DNA from: Plasmodiophora brassicae | Taxonomy: Eukaryota > Endomyxa > Phytomyxea > Plasmodiophorida > Plasmodiophoridae | Direction of reading: 5' to 3' | Assembly: GCA_039704465.1 (NCBI GenBank) | Contig: JASFAU010000011.1 | Span: forward strand, 124,001 to 188,000 | Length of the DNA stretch: 64,000 bases | Shown here: positions 44,493-56,144 of the stretch, piece by piece | Layout: the number at the start of each line of letters is the position of its first letter | Numbering within the stretch: the first letter of the stretch is position 1 | The notes under the pieces: generated by a model | What the model was told of the DNA's origin: nothing | The model's database searches: none | What the model saw: only the letters and a program-made list of their open reading frames with translations | Program-made: the position numbers and the translations under genes

Positions 44493-45320
44493 ATGCCGGG
44501 TGCCAGCGACTATGTCACGAGGCGCCGGCAGAAGGCAATGGTCTACTGGATGGTGACGCTCTTCTCCATGGCCGTCCTGCAGTACATCCTGCCCATCTCC
44601 ATGATCGTGTCGCCATCGTCGCTGCTGGCTGACCCGACAACCAGTCGCCCAGCGCCGTCGCCGCTGTCTCGAACGCAAGCGGTTGACCTACGCCAAGCTA
44701 TTGCTGCTAAGCGGCCACCGCCGCCCGTCCTGGTCAACTTCCTGATCCCCGTGTTCCAGCCCGGGTACGAGACGGAACGCACGCTCGAGTACATGACGAT
44801 GAAGCTGGAAGGACGGTGCCCGAAAGGCGGCCCCATTATCGTCATGGTCTACAACGCATCCGTCAGCGGATCGTACAACAGCGAGTGGGAGCAACACCAT
44901 CGCGATTACGAGTTCCGCTCCAGGTGCATGTCGTTCATATCCAAGGGCACAAAGACGCGCGAATTCGCCGGCGTGTACGAGGATCCGGTGGCCGATGCCA
45001 TCTGGTCGTCGGCCCGGTATAAGCCTGACTACCACATCGTTCTGTGGGAAGACGGGCAGTTGCCATGCGATTCGGCCATCGATGTCCTCGTTGCAGCAGC
45101 GACCAAACTCAGATCGCAGCGGTACGGCGTCGTGCGAGTTGGGCCCGGCCTGCCAGGAACGTTGATCAATCGATTTATCGCGGTGGAGTTGGCCGATGCG
45201 ATCGCGTCCGCTCCCGAAGGGACGAACAGGCTGGCGGCCATAGGCAAATTCGTCGCCGACAGAAGACTGCCGAGCTATATGGCAACCAAGTCGCTGATTA
45301 GCCCGGTAATCCGTCCGTAA
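44493..45320 (+). CDS. Type II membrane protein, glycosyltransferase-like layout
   Basis: 275 residues, single exon. A short basic cytoplasmic N-terminus precedes one transmembrane anchor (residues about 16-38, VYWMVTLFSMAVLQYILPIS), a Pro/Ser stem, and a globular lumenal domain. That domain begins VLVNFLIPVFQPGYETERT and contains an acidic LWEDGQLPCDSA segment that could be a metal- or sugar-nucleotide-binding site. The topology is that of Golgi glycosyltransferases, and the motif recalls MGAT4/PGAP4-type enzymes, but I cannot confirm the family. It is convergent with MTO1. Confidence 0.6.
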   Translation: MPGASDYVTRRRQKAMVYWMVTLFSMAVLQYILPISMIVSPSSLLADPTTSRPAPSPLSRTQAVDLRQAIAAKRPPPPVLVNFLIPVFQPGYETERTLEYMTMKLEGRCPKGGPIIVMVYNASVSGSYNSEWEQHHRDYEFRSRCMSFISKGTKTREFAGVYEDPVADAIWSSARYKPDYHIVLWEDGQLPCDSAIDVLVAAATKLRSQRYGVVRVGPGLPGTLINRFIAVELADAIASAPEGTNRLAAIGKFVADRRLPSYMATKSLISPVIRP

Positions 45321-45560
45321 CGTCTCCGATGTGGTTGAATGTTGAAAAGATGGAATCGTAGGGAAGGCCGGAGAGCAACAAGGACGATGGGGGTCCCGAG
45401 CGACAGCAGTGCGATAAGAGCATTGAACCAGCTGGCGTATTTGGGGCGTCTTGCCCCGACAGTACGCTTGGCGTTATCGACGGCGTGCAATTCGTCAGAA
45501 CGACATGTGACGAGTAAAATAAACTGGCCCAGAATGCAACGAGGCAGAACGTGTGCATTA

Positions 45561-47908
45561 TTAGGGCGGCAAAGGCCTCCATTCGATAGGGTTGAACAGA
45601 TAGCTGTTGTCGTATGGCATTTTGCAGAGGACATCCTTCCTGCACTTTTCAAGGAGCCACAGGATAGAAGCAGGCGTGATACCCTGGATACGATTCGCTT
45701 CGCCGATCGTCCGTGGCCTGTACTTCTTGAGCTTCTCGACTTCCTCGGAGCTCAGGAACCCAGTGTCCTCGTAATCAAAGTCTGGAGGGATTTCGACATT
45801 GGCGTCCCGTCGAATGCTTACGATATCGTACGCCTGTCGCTTCAGATAGGTTGCGTACTTGCACTCGACCTCAAGGGTCTCACGAATTGATGGATGTACC
45901 TACACCAGCAGCGATGCGAGTCATTAACACAGCCAACAGCGCAGAGCGCCCAACGAACCGCATCGCGAAGAATCGGGACGGCATCCAACATTTTCGACAT
46001 AGTTATGTTTGGAAACCCGTCAAACATCGCTGCTGCAGTGCGGCGAACGCCGTCCTCGCTAACAGATATTCCGAGTAACTTCTTCCATTCCTGAGGCGAC
46101 CTGCGAAACAATTCGAACGCCTCCCTGCCGCGCTTCAACTACAATACACAAACTTGTTAGCCCATCGATTAACCGTGATGCCAGAAGGAAGGACCGCACG
46201 AGTTCCATCTTCTTGTCAAACACGCTTGTGCGTTCGGAGCTGATACACCCGCTCGAAATGCCCAGAGGCGTCAACCTTGCGTCAGCATTGTCTGCCCTGT
46301 TAAGGAACTCAATTAAGAACAGTCAACTTTCACCTATACATGTCTGCCAAACCTACCGCAGGGACAGCCGGTACTCCGAACGAGATGTAAAGATGCGGTA
46401 CGGCTCATCGCATCCTTTCGTGATCAAGTCATCGATCATTGTGCCGATATAGCTGCTGCACCGTTCGACGGCGATCATGTTCATTCCGCCGGCTTTCAAG
46501 GCTGCGTTGATACCAGCGACGATGCCTTGGCCAGCGGCTTCTTCATATCCAGTCGTCCCGTTAATCTGGCCTGCAAAGTACAGACCTGGAAGCCGTATGT
46601 TAATGCAATCGCGTGAACCTGTTCCCGTGCGACTGCCTTTACCTGAAACGAACTGCGTCTCCAGGGTCTCGAAAAGTTGCCTGGGATCAATAAAATCGTA
46701 TTCGACAGCGTATCCAGGGGTCGTCATCCGCACGTTCTCGAGGCCTTGAATGGACCGTAGTATTTCGAACTGGACTGATGCTGGGAACCCTACGACAACA
46801 ATGTGCTTTTAGAGGGGCCGCATGTCGCCACTTGCGCGTTGAATCAGTTACCGGTGCTAAGCCCATTGGGATACACGAGATCGGTGTCGAGCCCCTCAGG
46901 CTCCAGCCATATCGTGTGCGATGCCTTGTCGGCAAACCGTCGTATCTTGCCCTCTAACGATGGGCAGTAACGCGGCCCGCGTCCGGTGTGGAAGATTGGC
47001 GGCAACAGATGAACATTATCCATGATGATCGCATGCGTTTTCTCATTGGTTCCAGTTTTATAGCATGGAACCAGTCGGTCGTGCAGCTTCACACGTTCGT
47101 TCATGTACGAGAACGGCACTGGCGGGTCGTCACTCGCTTGTACTGCAAACCAGTTCACGCGTCAGATACCCTTCGTACACGACGAAACTTCATGGCGTAT
47201 GTTACCCATCAGTCCCTGGTAGTTAATCGTTCTGCCATCGAGTCTGGGGGGCGTGGCTGTCGTCAGCCGGTTCACAGCAAACCCGAGACGATCCAGAGTT
47301 TCAGCCAGCTTTGTGGCAGGGGCATCGCCGATCCGGCCGCCGGGTTTCATTTCCTGCGCGCCCATGTAGAGCACGCCACGCAGGAACGTGCCGGTGGTCA
47401 CGACCACGCAGGCGCAGGCGACGACGTCGCCATTGCTGAGTTGCACGCCGGTAATGCGGCCATCCTCGACGAGTATATCGTCAGCGCCGCCTTCCACCAT
47501 CTGCAGTAGTGGGATCTCGGACAACATTCTGAAGATGGCCTGCTTGTACAGCTTGCGATCGGCCTGCGCCCGTGGCCCTCGTACCGCCTCGCCTTTCGAC
47601 TGGTTCAGGATCCGGAACTGGATGCCTGCCTCATCGATGGCCTTGCCCATGATGCCGTCCAGCGCGTCAACCTCGCGCGCCAGGACGCCCTTGCCGATCC
47701 CGCCGATGGCCGGGTTGCAGCTCATCGCCCCGACCGTCTCCAGCTTGTGCGTCACCATCATGGTTCGCGCGCCGACCCGCGCCGCCGCCGCCGCCGCCTC
47801 CGTTCCTGCATGGCCGCCCCCGATCACGACCACATCGACGACGGCACTCGCGCACGACGATAGCCTTCGACTGCCGGACAGCAGCGACGACGGCAACCAC
47901 TTCCACAT
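45561..47908 (-). CDS. MTO1: MTO1/GidA, tRNA uridine-34 carboxymethylaminomethyl enzyme
   Basis: 680 residues from six exons (47908-47206, 47142-46852, 46789-46357, 46296-46200, 46138-45959, 45899-45561). A mitochondrial presequence ([19 protein letters not shown]) precedes the FAD-binding [113 protein letters not shown] and [10 protein letters not shown] follow, in family order. With its GTPase partner (MSS1/MnmE), MTO1 makes the 5-carboxymethylaminomethyl-type modification of U34 in mitochondrial tRNAs. The length fits orthologues. Confidence 0.95.
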
Positions 47909-48324
47909 TGGCCGTTTTGCCGACGCGCTCCGCACGCCCGAACTGCACTGAAAGCAGCCAACTACCACCCAACCGGTGTTCGGAGATGTCCGTTCGACCT
48001 CGGCGGAAGTGTCTGCCGCACGCCGAGCTGCTGTCTGCAGCTAACACTGCGCCGGGGAGCAGCCCCAGGCCATGCGCGTGCGGTTTATGCCCATCGGATG
48101 GAGCGCCCCAGCGTTACAAAATGTGGTGTTCAGTAAGGCTGGTTTATGGTGACGTTAGTGGGATGATCCAGTACAATTGTCTGACGAACATTTAGGCTCT
48201 TGGATACGCCACCGTACGGATACGGGTGATCGCCCAGGTACGATCCCGTATATCGTATCCCTAACTCGATTGCGCCACTTGCCCTAATCTAGAACAATCG
48301 AGGCGAGCGTCGATCGTCGTGGCC
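47909..48324. promoter_or_regulatory. Divergent promoter region
   Basis: 416 bp between MTO1 (-) and the F-box gene (+). Only shadow frames seen. Confidence 0.4.
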
Positions 48325-49808
48325 ATGCAGGTGATGACATCGCCCGGTGTTAATTACCCAGGTGCGTTCCCCGGAATGCACGTCATCAATAGCTCGCAGC
48401 GGTGCCTGTTTCTGCACATGACGCTGGACCTGTTCGAAACTTGCCTGTCGTTCCTGGACTTGAGGTCCATCACGAGGTTGTGCATGACGTCGAGACTGGA
48501 TCAGGCCCATCGCGACGCCGTCGTACGGCGGTGGCGGCGCTCTTGCATGGAACGATGGGCATCATACCGCGTCCGCGACTGGGGGACCGGCCCTGGCATT
48601 GAATTCACGGTCAACAGGCAGGACTGGGTGTTGGCCTCAATGGCGCGCGAGTGGACCGAAACACAATTTACGCCGGGCATGTCCCCTGCATCTCGGATCG
48701 AGGCGGTAACCGAAGCCATTGGAAGGCGCCTCGATATGCCCAATGTGCTCGAGGAGGGCCTTCGTTGGATCGTGCAGTTGTTCGACGAGCACGGCGAAGC
48801 CGAGGTGTGCCACGCCCGCCCTAACGAGATCACCCTGCGGAAGCTCGTGTTCCTGATGTCAAGGCGCATGATGGACAGGGATGTACAACATCTGGGCCTC
48901 AAAGTCGTCGGCATTCTGTCCCTGAACGAGCAGAGCAGGAAAGTCCTTCCCGGCATGGGCGTTGTCGACCTGCTTATCAATGCGCTGAACATCCACGACA
49001 GCAGCCAGCACCTCATCGAAAACGCCCTCTGGTACGCGTGGCGCGACCAGATTCGAGCACGTCCTGACTGTTCCATGCTCTTCTTGCAGGGCGTTGGTTA
49101 TCCTAGGTCGCCCGCTCGGAAGTTCCGAAGGGATGCGGTATGCAATGCGCCCGGCTACCTGTTGCCGACACTAACCTGCTGCCCAGGTATCCCCATCAGC
49201 ATTCGGCAGCGATTGCGCACGTGTCAGACATCCTCAGCGATCCGCGCGTGGGCATCGTGAACGCTGTGATCCAGACCATGGTCCGTAACGTTAGCAACCC
49301 GTCGGTCCTGGCGAAGGCATTCTGGGCTACCGTGAACCTCTCGCTGATGGACTGCAACAAGCAGCAGCTGATCAACAGCAAGGCCATCCATCTGATCATA
49401 CTGTCCATGTTCCGGTTCCCAGACGAACGAGAACTCCAGTTCAGGGTACGAACGGTGCTGGAGAAGGTCGTCGTTTACTGGCGAGTCTGACGTTCGATTG
49501 CGCAATAGGCTTGCTTCGCATTGATCAACCTGTCTTTAAACAGAGAATCCAGGACTGCAATCAGGAACCTCAACGGAATCGAAGCGATCCTTGGCGCCAT
49601 GGCAAGGTTTGGCGACTTCCCCATGCTACAGCGATGCGCCTGCAACGTCCTGGTCAGTCTGGCGTGGAGCAGCAGGACCAATCGCGAACGTATGGTGAAG
49701 AACCAGGCGGCCGAACTTGTCAATCGGGCGCTGACGAAATTCCCTGGCTTTCGCGATATCAACGAGATCGGCATGACGTTCTTGGCATTGATTGCTGTCG
49801 AGCAGTGA
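48325..49808 (+). CDS. F-box-like protein with armadillo-like repeats
   Basis: 446 residues from four exons (48325-49037, 49090-49137, 49187-49466, 49509-49808). An F-box-like N-terminus (LFETCLSFLDLRSITRLCMT) is followed by helical repeats of armadillo type: HLGLKVVGILSLNEQSRKVL, HLIENALWYAALVILG, AFWATVNLSLMDCNKQQL, ACFALINLSLNRESRTAI and ACNVLVSLAWSSRTNRERMV. Such proteins often bring substrates to SCF ubiquitin ligases. One intron is only 42 bp, the shortest in the set. A GTG six bases upstream is in frame, but the ATG at 48325 is the likely start. Confidence 0.7.
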
Positions 49809-49923
49809 GCTGCCGTATATACTGTTTCTGGAGCGCACAGAGACCGACGGCGCAGTCTGAAGTAAAGCATTGCCAAGTACGAGCCTGTATCGATATATAG
49901 GAGGTGTGCAGGTGCACCCTATG

Positions 49924-51500
49924 CTATCGCACCGTTGGCATTAGAAGTTTCGTGGGCGTCGCATCAAGTAACGTGATCATATCAGACACACCGGCTCGCA
50001 TCGAGATGGACAAGAGCTCAATCGATTTCTGAAGGTGAAGCTTGCTGTCCTGGTCCGAGGCGAGTTTGGCGACAGTCTGGGCAGTCGCATGGGACATTGG
50101 AACGTCCGCGCGCGCCATCATGGACAGTACCCATTCGGCAGTCTTCGCAACAACCTTCCTGTTGTCGTTGTAGATGGAGTGTAGGAGAAGGCGGGCGAAC
50201 CAGCCCTCGGTTAAAATGCCTTGCGAGTACAGGCACATGACAACAGAAGACGCAGCGGCAGTATTGCCTGACATCAGGCACGCCCGAGCAATAACGTGCC
50301 CAGATGCCCGCCGAACCTGTGAATTGCAGAATCCCCAGGACACCATTGAGTCAAACTGTTGGGAAGCGCAGCGCGATCGTTGTAGAGCGCGAATCATGGC
50401 AGAGAAGACGCAGTCGGAAGCCCTCATGTCCCAGGCAAAGAGAATGAGATCGATGCGACGGCTGTGAGCGGCAAGGCTGAACAGCGCTCGAACGGTACGA
50501 GAGAACAGCGGGGCTGGTGACGACTTGGACGCTTCCAGAAACGCAGGGTGAAGCATGCCTGATTTGCACCAAAACTGCACAACTGTATTCCTCGGCTGTC
50601 TTAGACCAGCGCGAGGGTCGACGAGGTGCATAATGGACGATACGAGCCGTGCATTCAGCAAGTCAGGCTGGGCGCTCCGGGCGATCCAGGAGAGCATAGC
50701 CGCGCCAAGGCCGGCATCAATCGTTGTTTCCTCGCCCTTCCCATATCGCTGAACGACCAGACGAGTAAGACGCTGGTAGGAATGGGCATGAGGCCTTGGT
50801 TGCATTTCGCGCATGCGGCCGCTGCATACGTCGAGCACCCACGAATGGTCCACCTTAATTCCAAGCTCGTCGGCCGTAGCTAGCGAGGTGTCCTGGAAGG
50901 ATGAAGCGTCAAACCCAGGGCAGAAGACCGTAGATGATATAGACCGACCACGTCATCGAAGCGATTGTTTCTCCAGAGCGATGAAAGCGAGTATTTAACG
51001 ATTTGCCGGAGACCTGGCGAAAGCGATCCTCCGCTAACGTGCTGCCAAATGCCCTGCAGTAGGCTGAGATGAACATCTTTAGAAGTGGGCGACCACGCCG
51101 CAAACGGGACCAGGATCGAGATGGATTCGGATATCGGCAGACCATCCCGCGACATGCCGAGTGACGCAATCTCCAGTGCTCGATCATACGTTGACAACCG
51201 CAGTGCGGCGCTGACCGCCGACCCGAACGCTGTGCACCAATGGCACGGGTCGTTACGCGAGACGACGTCGTCGACGACACGCTCGACCCGATTCCAGTCA
51301 GCGCAGGTGCGAATCGTGTCGCGCGCCGTCAGGTTGAACTCCCCCGGGAACGGCGCCGACGGCTTCGCAACCCGCCCCCTTTGCCGTTGCCGAATCCTCG
51401 GCCCCGCTCTGCCGCCGCCGCGACGGCTCTGTGCCAGCAGCCGCATCAACACGTGGCGGTCGGCCGCATACCCGACCATGAACGACGACGGCGGCCCCAT
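49924..51500 (-). CDS. Helical-repeat protein, PPR-like, possibly mitochondrial
   Basis: 506 residues from two exons (51500-50949 and 50892-49924). The N-terminus is Arg-rich with few acids (LMRLLAQSRRGGGRAGPR), like a mitochondrial presequence. The body consists of repeated antiparallel-helix pairs with Ala/Leu patterns, for example STYDRALEIASLGMSRDGLP and SMVSWGFCNSQVRRASGHVI, reminiscent of pentatricopeptide repeats but too diverged to assign. It may be an organellar RNA-binding protein. The donor at 50949 could also lie three bases upstream. It is divergent from MscS paralogue B, with 200 bp between the starts. Confidence 0.6.
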
Positions 51501-51700
51501 TGCGTCGTGCCGGTGCTGCCCAAAAAACCGCACAAACAACGGGACGCAGCCACCCCCAAAAGGTCAGTTGGGAACATTCGTGTCGTGCCGGCTCCTGCTC
51601 CGGATGCAGCTCCACTGTACGGGGACCGACGTTGGGGGCGGGGAGCGTTACTGCATGCAGCGAGTCACAGTCGACGGCGGTCGTCCAGGCCTGATTGTCG

Positions 51701-54151
51701 ATGGCGACGCCCGACGACGCCCCGCAGGCGGGGGCGGAGCACGGGGCGCCCGCCGAGGAGTTCTGCATTGAGGTGTCGAAGCCGAGCGAGCTGGAGGAAG
51801 GGTCGCGCGTCGCTGCCGAGCAGCTCCTGATGCTCCCGACTGGGATTGGCGAGCGATATCAATTTTCGGGACGGCACGCGAGAAGGTTATCGAGCAATGT
51901 GTCCGAAGAAGATGAGCGTTGGGATGAGAGGCAGATGCTGGCCGTATCGCACATGTCGACACCACACACCGCGAAAATCGTTGACATCTACGAAGATTGT
52001 GAGAGAATGTTTCTGGAGAATCGCCTCGCGCAAGGCAGGACGCGGCGATTCCTTAGATGGATGTATCGCCATCGCTGGGCCTTAGGCCTGGTCGTTGTCA
52101 GCCTTGTGACATCTTTTATCTTGTACATGATCGGATCCAGAGACCGCACACGCTTTATCCTGTCGCAAGTGTCGTGGCTGTGGTCCGCAATACCCGGTTT
52201 GGTACGTCGTTCTTTCGATGCTGTGACTGGGCGACTGAAACTGACCGGTCGCCCCCCTTTGCAGGTTGCAATCACCATGTTCGTATCGTACATCATCGAG
52301 ATAACGGTGCTGAACGCGGCTAGGCTGTTCATCAGATCTCCCGCCTGGCTGTATCCCATGATGCAGGGCACGGCATCGGGTTACATCCGTGTCATCATGT
52401 TCGGTAGGATCGTTGGCGGAAAAGTGCTTGCCGCGTGCATTTGACCTTTGTCGATAGCGGTTTTGACCGACGGCTTCGTATTTCAATGGTGGCTGAGTTC
52501 GACAGCCGTAAACGGCGTCAATCCGACAACAGTTCACAACGTGTTTGTTTCCGTCTGGACTATTGGCGCTTTCCTCGTCGTCAGAAACGTCCTGAACCAT
52601 CTCCTTGAAATGTGGGCTGTCAAAAAGACCTTCGGGAAGCGTATCAACGCACTCATGTTCGTGCAAGATATCCTCCACGACTTGTGCTGCCGATCTGAGT
52701 CAGACAAGGTGGCGCTTGCCCAAATCCGCTCCAACAATCGACATAACAAGTACCTCATGGCTTCCGTTCGACAAATCAGGTTCGGAGATTTGGGCTCTAT
52801 GATGGCATTGCCGTAACTGAAAGGTTATACGTTCAGAGAGGGCTGCATAGGCTTTCCTCTTGCCTGTCAGTCAGATCGATGGGAATTCTCAACGGACTCC
52901 ACCGTTGAGGTGTCCAGCACCAAAGAGATGGCCCTCATTGCGCAAATCGTTTTCGACAACATTGTTGAAGATAAGCAGCACGACCCGGGAAGTGCTCCGA
53001 ATCCCCCCGTTATTTCTTTCGACATGTGGACTGGGTATTTCAAGGTGCGCCTTGAATCCTGCAGAGGTTATGTGTGTATGCCGTTTTCGAGTAACGCTCA
53101 TTGCAGGATGCTTTTCTCGCCGCGCAGTGCTTTCGTTTGATGTTCACTCGTCAGGGAGATGCTCTTGTGAAACAGGCTGTAACAAGCGAGCAGTTCATCG
53201 CCGCCTTTAAGTCTGCCTTCAACACATGGAGCGTCCTTGCGAATCGTCTGAAGAGCTTCCAAAACTTGTCGTACCTTAGTAAGACGATCCTGTCTGGCAT
53301 CTTTTATCTCTTCTTGCTCTTCGTTATCATGAGCATTTTTGGTTACAATGCCAGCCAGCTAGTCACTGCTATGTCTGCAATGTTGCTGGCTTTGTCGTTT
53401 GCCCTATCGAAAACAATCAGCCGCCTTGTGGAATGCATCTCTGTGAGTTCATGTTACAATACGTCATAACGAAGTCTGACACGCCCTAGTTCATTTTCGG
53501 AGGGAAACCATATCAGGTTAACGATGAGGTGGTCATTGATGGCAACTGGTACCAGGTGCACAAGATCGGTCTGTTAGAGACGCAGTTCCTGGACTCGATG
53601 AACAAGTGCACAAGATATTCGAATCAAGTGCTTGCCGATCTTAAGCTTGTAGGTTCTGTATGAGATGCATCTGCTGGTTGTTCACAAGGTGTTGGCTGCT
53701 TAGGTTAACCTCTCGAAGAGTGGCAATTGCGCGACAAGAGTGGTCATCGAAATTGCCCAAGATACTCCCGTTGAACTCGTGGAGCGCCTGAAGGCATCCA
53801 TACTGAAGTATGCTATCAGAAACCCGTCTCGTACGTCGAGCAGCCTACACGTTTGTCTTTCCTGGACGTTTCTGATGCCCTGTGTTAGAATGGAAACCTC
53901 GTGTATCCATCAGTCTGAATGATCTCACGAAGACCAATGGGGTCGACGTGGAGATTCGCATCGATTCGGTGTTCACGTACAGTGAAGGCGGCGCGTTCTG
54001 CACTGCAGACACTGACATCAAGAACCACATCCGCAAGCAGCTCACGAAGCTCGGCGTCGGATACCATGAGGTATCAGGTCCTGTCTTGTGCGCCGTGTAT
54101 CACAAGAACCCGGCTGACAAAGGGACTGTCCGGCACAATCGAGAAAAATAG
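51701..54151 (+). CDS. MscS-like mechanosensitive ion channel, paralogue B
   Basis: 684 residues from eight exons (51701-52201, 52265-52403, 52458-52779, 52837-53044, 53107-53442, 53490-53648, 53704-53830, 53889-54151). Every intron sits at the same position and phase as in paralogue A, and exons 2, 3, 5, 6 and 7 have identical lengths (139, 322, 336, 159 and 127). Shared motifs include TPHTAKIVDIYED, SWLWSAIPGL, CFRLMFTRQGDALVKQAV, FIFGGKPYQVNDEVVID and IAQDTPVELVERLK. The N- and C-terminal tails are shorter and unrelated. By eye, third positions are more AT-rich than in paralogue A. It opens under membrane tension in characterised relatives. The orientation is opposite to A. Confidence 0.88.
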
Positions 54152-54285
54152 CACCTATGGCCAAGCATTGAATTTGTACTAAAGACAGGCTTGCTTTTAC
54201 ACTGGCCGGCTAGTCCTGTCCATCCCTTTCAATCAGTACACGCTTTCGGCATGGTGTATTCGAAACGCATGCGAACGGCGATCTT

Positions 54286-55029
54286 CTACGACAAGAAGTT
54301 CACGGTCCGAGCCCGGAATCCACCGATGCCATCGGTAATTAGCTTGTAGGCCCTTTGGCCATAGCCAACAACGCTGTCGATGCACGACGTTGCGAGGTAA
54401 TTGCCTTGAGCGACCCAGGCGAACGGCCCGTAAGCCAGCGCTGACGCCTTGGTCCAAGGTGATTGGCAGCTCATGTCGGGAAGTCTGGAACGGATCGCAA
54501 CGACAACGGCGCTGTATCCGACCTCGAGTTCCGTCAGGAGGCGCTTGTCGATCCCGCGCAGGAGCCCTGACAGGCTCAGCGTGTCGTCAGGGAGTTCAGC
54601 CTTCGATTCGGTCGGCGATCCTGGTGGACACTGGTCCTCCTCAGGTTCGCCCTCTAACCTCGCCCTTGCAGGCAGAGGAGGAGGCGGCAGCGCTTCACAT
54701 TGGCTGGGCGCTGACGTCTCGATCAGTGCGGACCCGTTGTCCACCAACGCTGCTTCTTCCTTGGTACGAGGCGAACCAGGAAGGCAACGTACGACAACTG
54801 TGCTGATGACACCCTGAACCTTATGCAGACCCGGTAACAAATACGTGTGACACATCGCCGTTGCGTTCGCCTTGGTGCAACAGTCTGTCAGCGCCGCCAC
54901 CGACAACGAAACGTACTCAGCAGGCCAGGCGATAGCTATCAAGTAGGAAACAAGGCCACGAATGACGACGCCCGCAACGACGAAGGGCAACGCGACGATG
55001 GCATACACTTCAGTGGCTAATCCGACCAT
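54286..55029 (-). CDS. Membrane protein with disordered acidic loop, unknown
   Basis: 247 residues, single exon. Hydrophobic residues about 6-36 (VYAIVALPFVVAGVVIRGLV and onward) could form one or two membrane helices. A second region, roughly residues 37-85, is amphipathic and Cys-containing. A Pro/Glu-rich disordered stretch follows (EGEPEEDQCPPGSPTESKAE), then a helical C-terminus with ALAYGPFAWVAQGNYLATS. No family was recognised. It is convergent with MscS paralogue B. Confidence 0.55.
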   Translation of the reverse strand: MVGLATEVYAIVALPFVVAGVVIRGLVSYLIAIAWPAEYVSLSVAALTDCCTKANATAMCHTYLLPGLHKVQGVISTVVVRCLPGSPRTKEEAALVDNGSALIETSAPSQCEALPPPPLPARARLEGEPEEDQCPPGSPTESKAELPDDTLSLSGLLRGIDKRLLTELEVGYSAVVVAIRSRLPDMSCQSPWTKASALAYGPFAWVAQGNYLATSCIDSVVGYGQRAYKLITDGIGGFRARTVNFLS

Positions 55030-55355
55030 CTCTTGTCACCCTTCGCCTAACGGTTGATTAGTAGAGTGACGGCAGCCACGAGCTCGAGAGGCTCCCGACA
55101 ATAGTGCCTGTCCCGGGTGTTCTGGAATCACTCAGTCTAGTCGCGCGAGGTGTGCAGGTACTCTGTCTGCATCAACCCATAAAGCGATATTACTAGGCCA
55201 GTAGAAGTGGTGGCGTCTATCACCACTCGACATGGTTGTCTCGACGCTTCTGACCTGACAGACGCGGCAGCTTAGGGCACTGTAACTTCATTGAGGCCTC
55301 ATTTATCACATTTAACATTGTCCATGGGCCGCAGCAACACCGTTCACAAACCGTA
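55030..55355. other. Intergenic, no gene seen
   Basis: 326 bp between the unknown membrane protein and MTFP1, both on the minus strand. Confidence 0.4.
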
Positions 55356-56035
55356 TTACACCGACTTCTCATGCTTTGGATGTCGGTACTTGTAGGGCCA
55401 GACATTGTCGAAGACTGTGTCGACGACGTGCTCAACAGGGTGGTCAAACATAACGGGAAGGGCGGGGACGACGAGGAGCCCAATAGTCGTCGGCGCGAAC
55501 CTTAACGCCGGATATGCGGCCACCATCTTCGGGTAACGCTTCAGCGCGCTCGCTGAGGCATGCACCACTGAGTGTATCGCGAACGCTGGGAGGGCCTGCA
55601 ACGAAATAAATCACCTGAGCACATCATGGGCCATATCTGCCGACCAGTGATGCGAGAACTTGGAATATCGATCGCTGCACCACGGTCCGGGTAATGCCCT
55701 CCTTGGTCTCCCCGTGCCGATGGGCGTGATACGCTTCATACGTGACATCACCGGCAACGTATGCGAACGACAGCCCGTACGCCGCATTGACAATCCACCG
55801 CGGGACAACAGGACGGAACGCTTCACCAACATCCGACGTGTACGCCATCTGGTGCCGAACCAGTCAACAACAGGTGAGCTCGATGAGCACACATACACAG
55901 CGTTCACCGTACGTATCGAGAACCCCTGGTGACGAAAGCGCGGAGGCGGCCCAGGTAACCCAGGTACCGCATCGGCGTGTCGATCGTGTCAATCTCGCCA
56001 TCATCAGGCCCACCTGCCGCCTTCTCCACGGACAT
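55356..56035 (-). CDS. MTFP1: Mitochondrial fission process protein 1 (MTP18)
   Basis: 188 residues from three exons (56035-55913, 55848-55645, 55595-55356). The conserved core is SRYMAYTSDVGEAFRPVVPR, then AAYGLSFAYVAGDVTYEAYH, ASLALPAFAIHSVVH spliced across the second intron, and LRFAPTTIGLLVVPALPV with HPVEHVVDTVFD. MTFP1 is a multi-pass inner mitochondrial membrane protein needed for fission and inner-membrane integrity. The N-terminal exon adds PMRYLGYLGRLRAFVTRG. The length matches family members. Confidence 0.88.
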
Positions 56036-56144
56036 CGCCGCGTGTCACGACTGCGCAGTGGCTGCAGCTGCAGGCTGCCCACTGTAGGCTGTAGCTCCCA
56101 CTGCAGTGCATCTGCTGTGTCTAGTTTTACTGTACTAAAAGGGT

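Noticed and set aside
48325..49808. Separate genes for the F-box part and the armadillo-like part
   Set aside because: Three introns join them in phase and the repeat pattern continues through the joins.
52401..52816. Stops in MscS paralogue B as signs of a dead gene
   Set aside because: They lie in introns at the same places as in paralogue A; all eight exons are intact.
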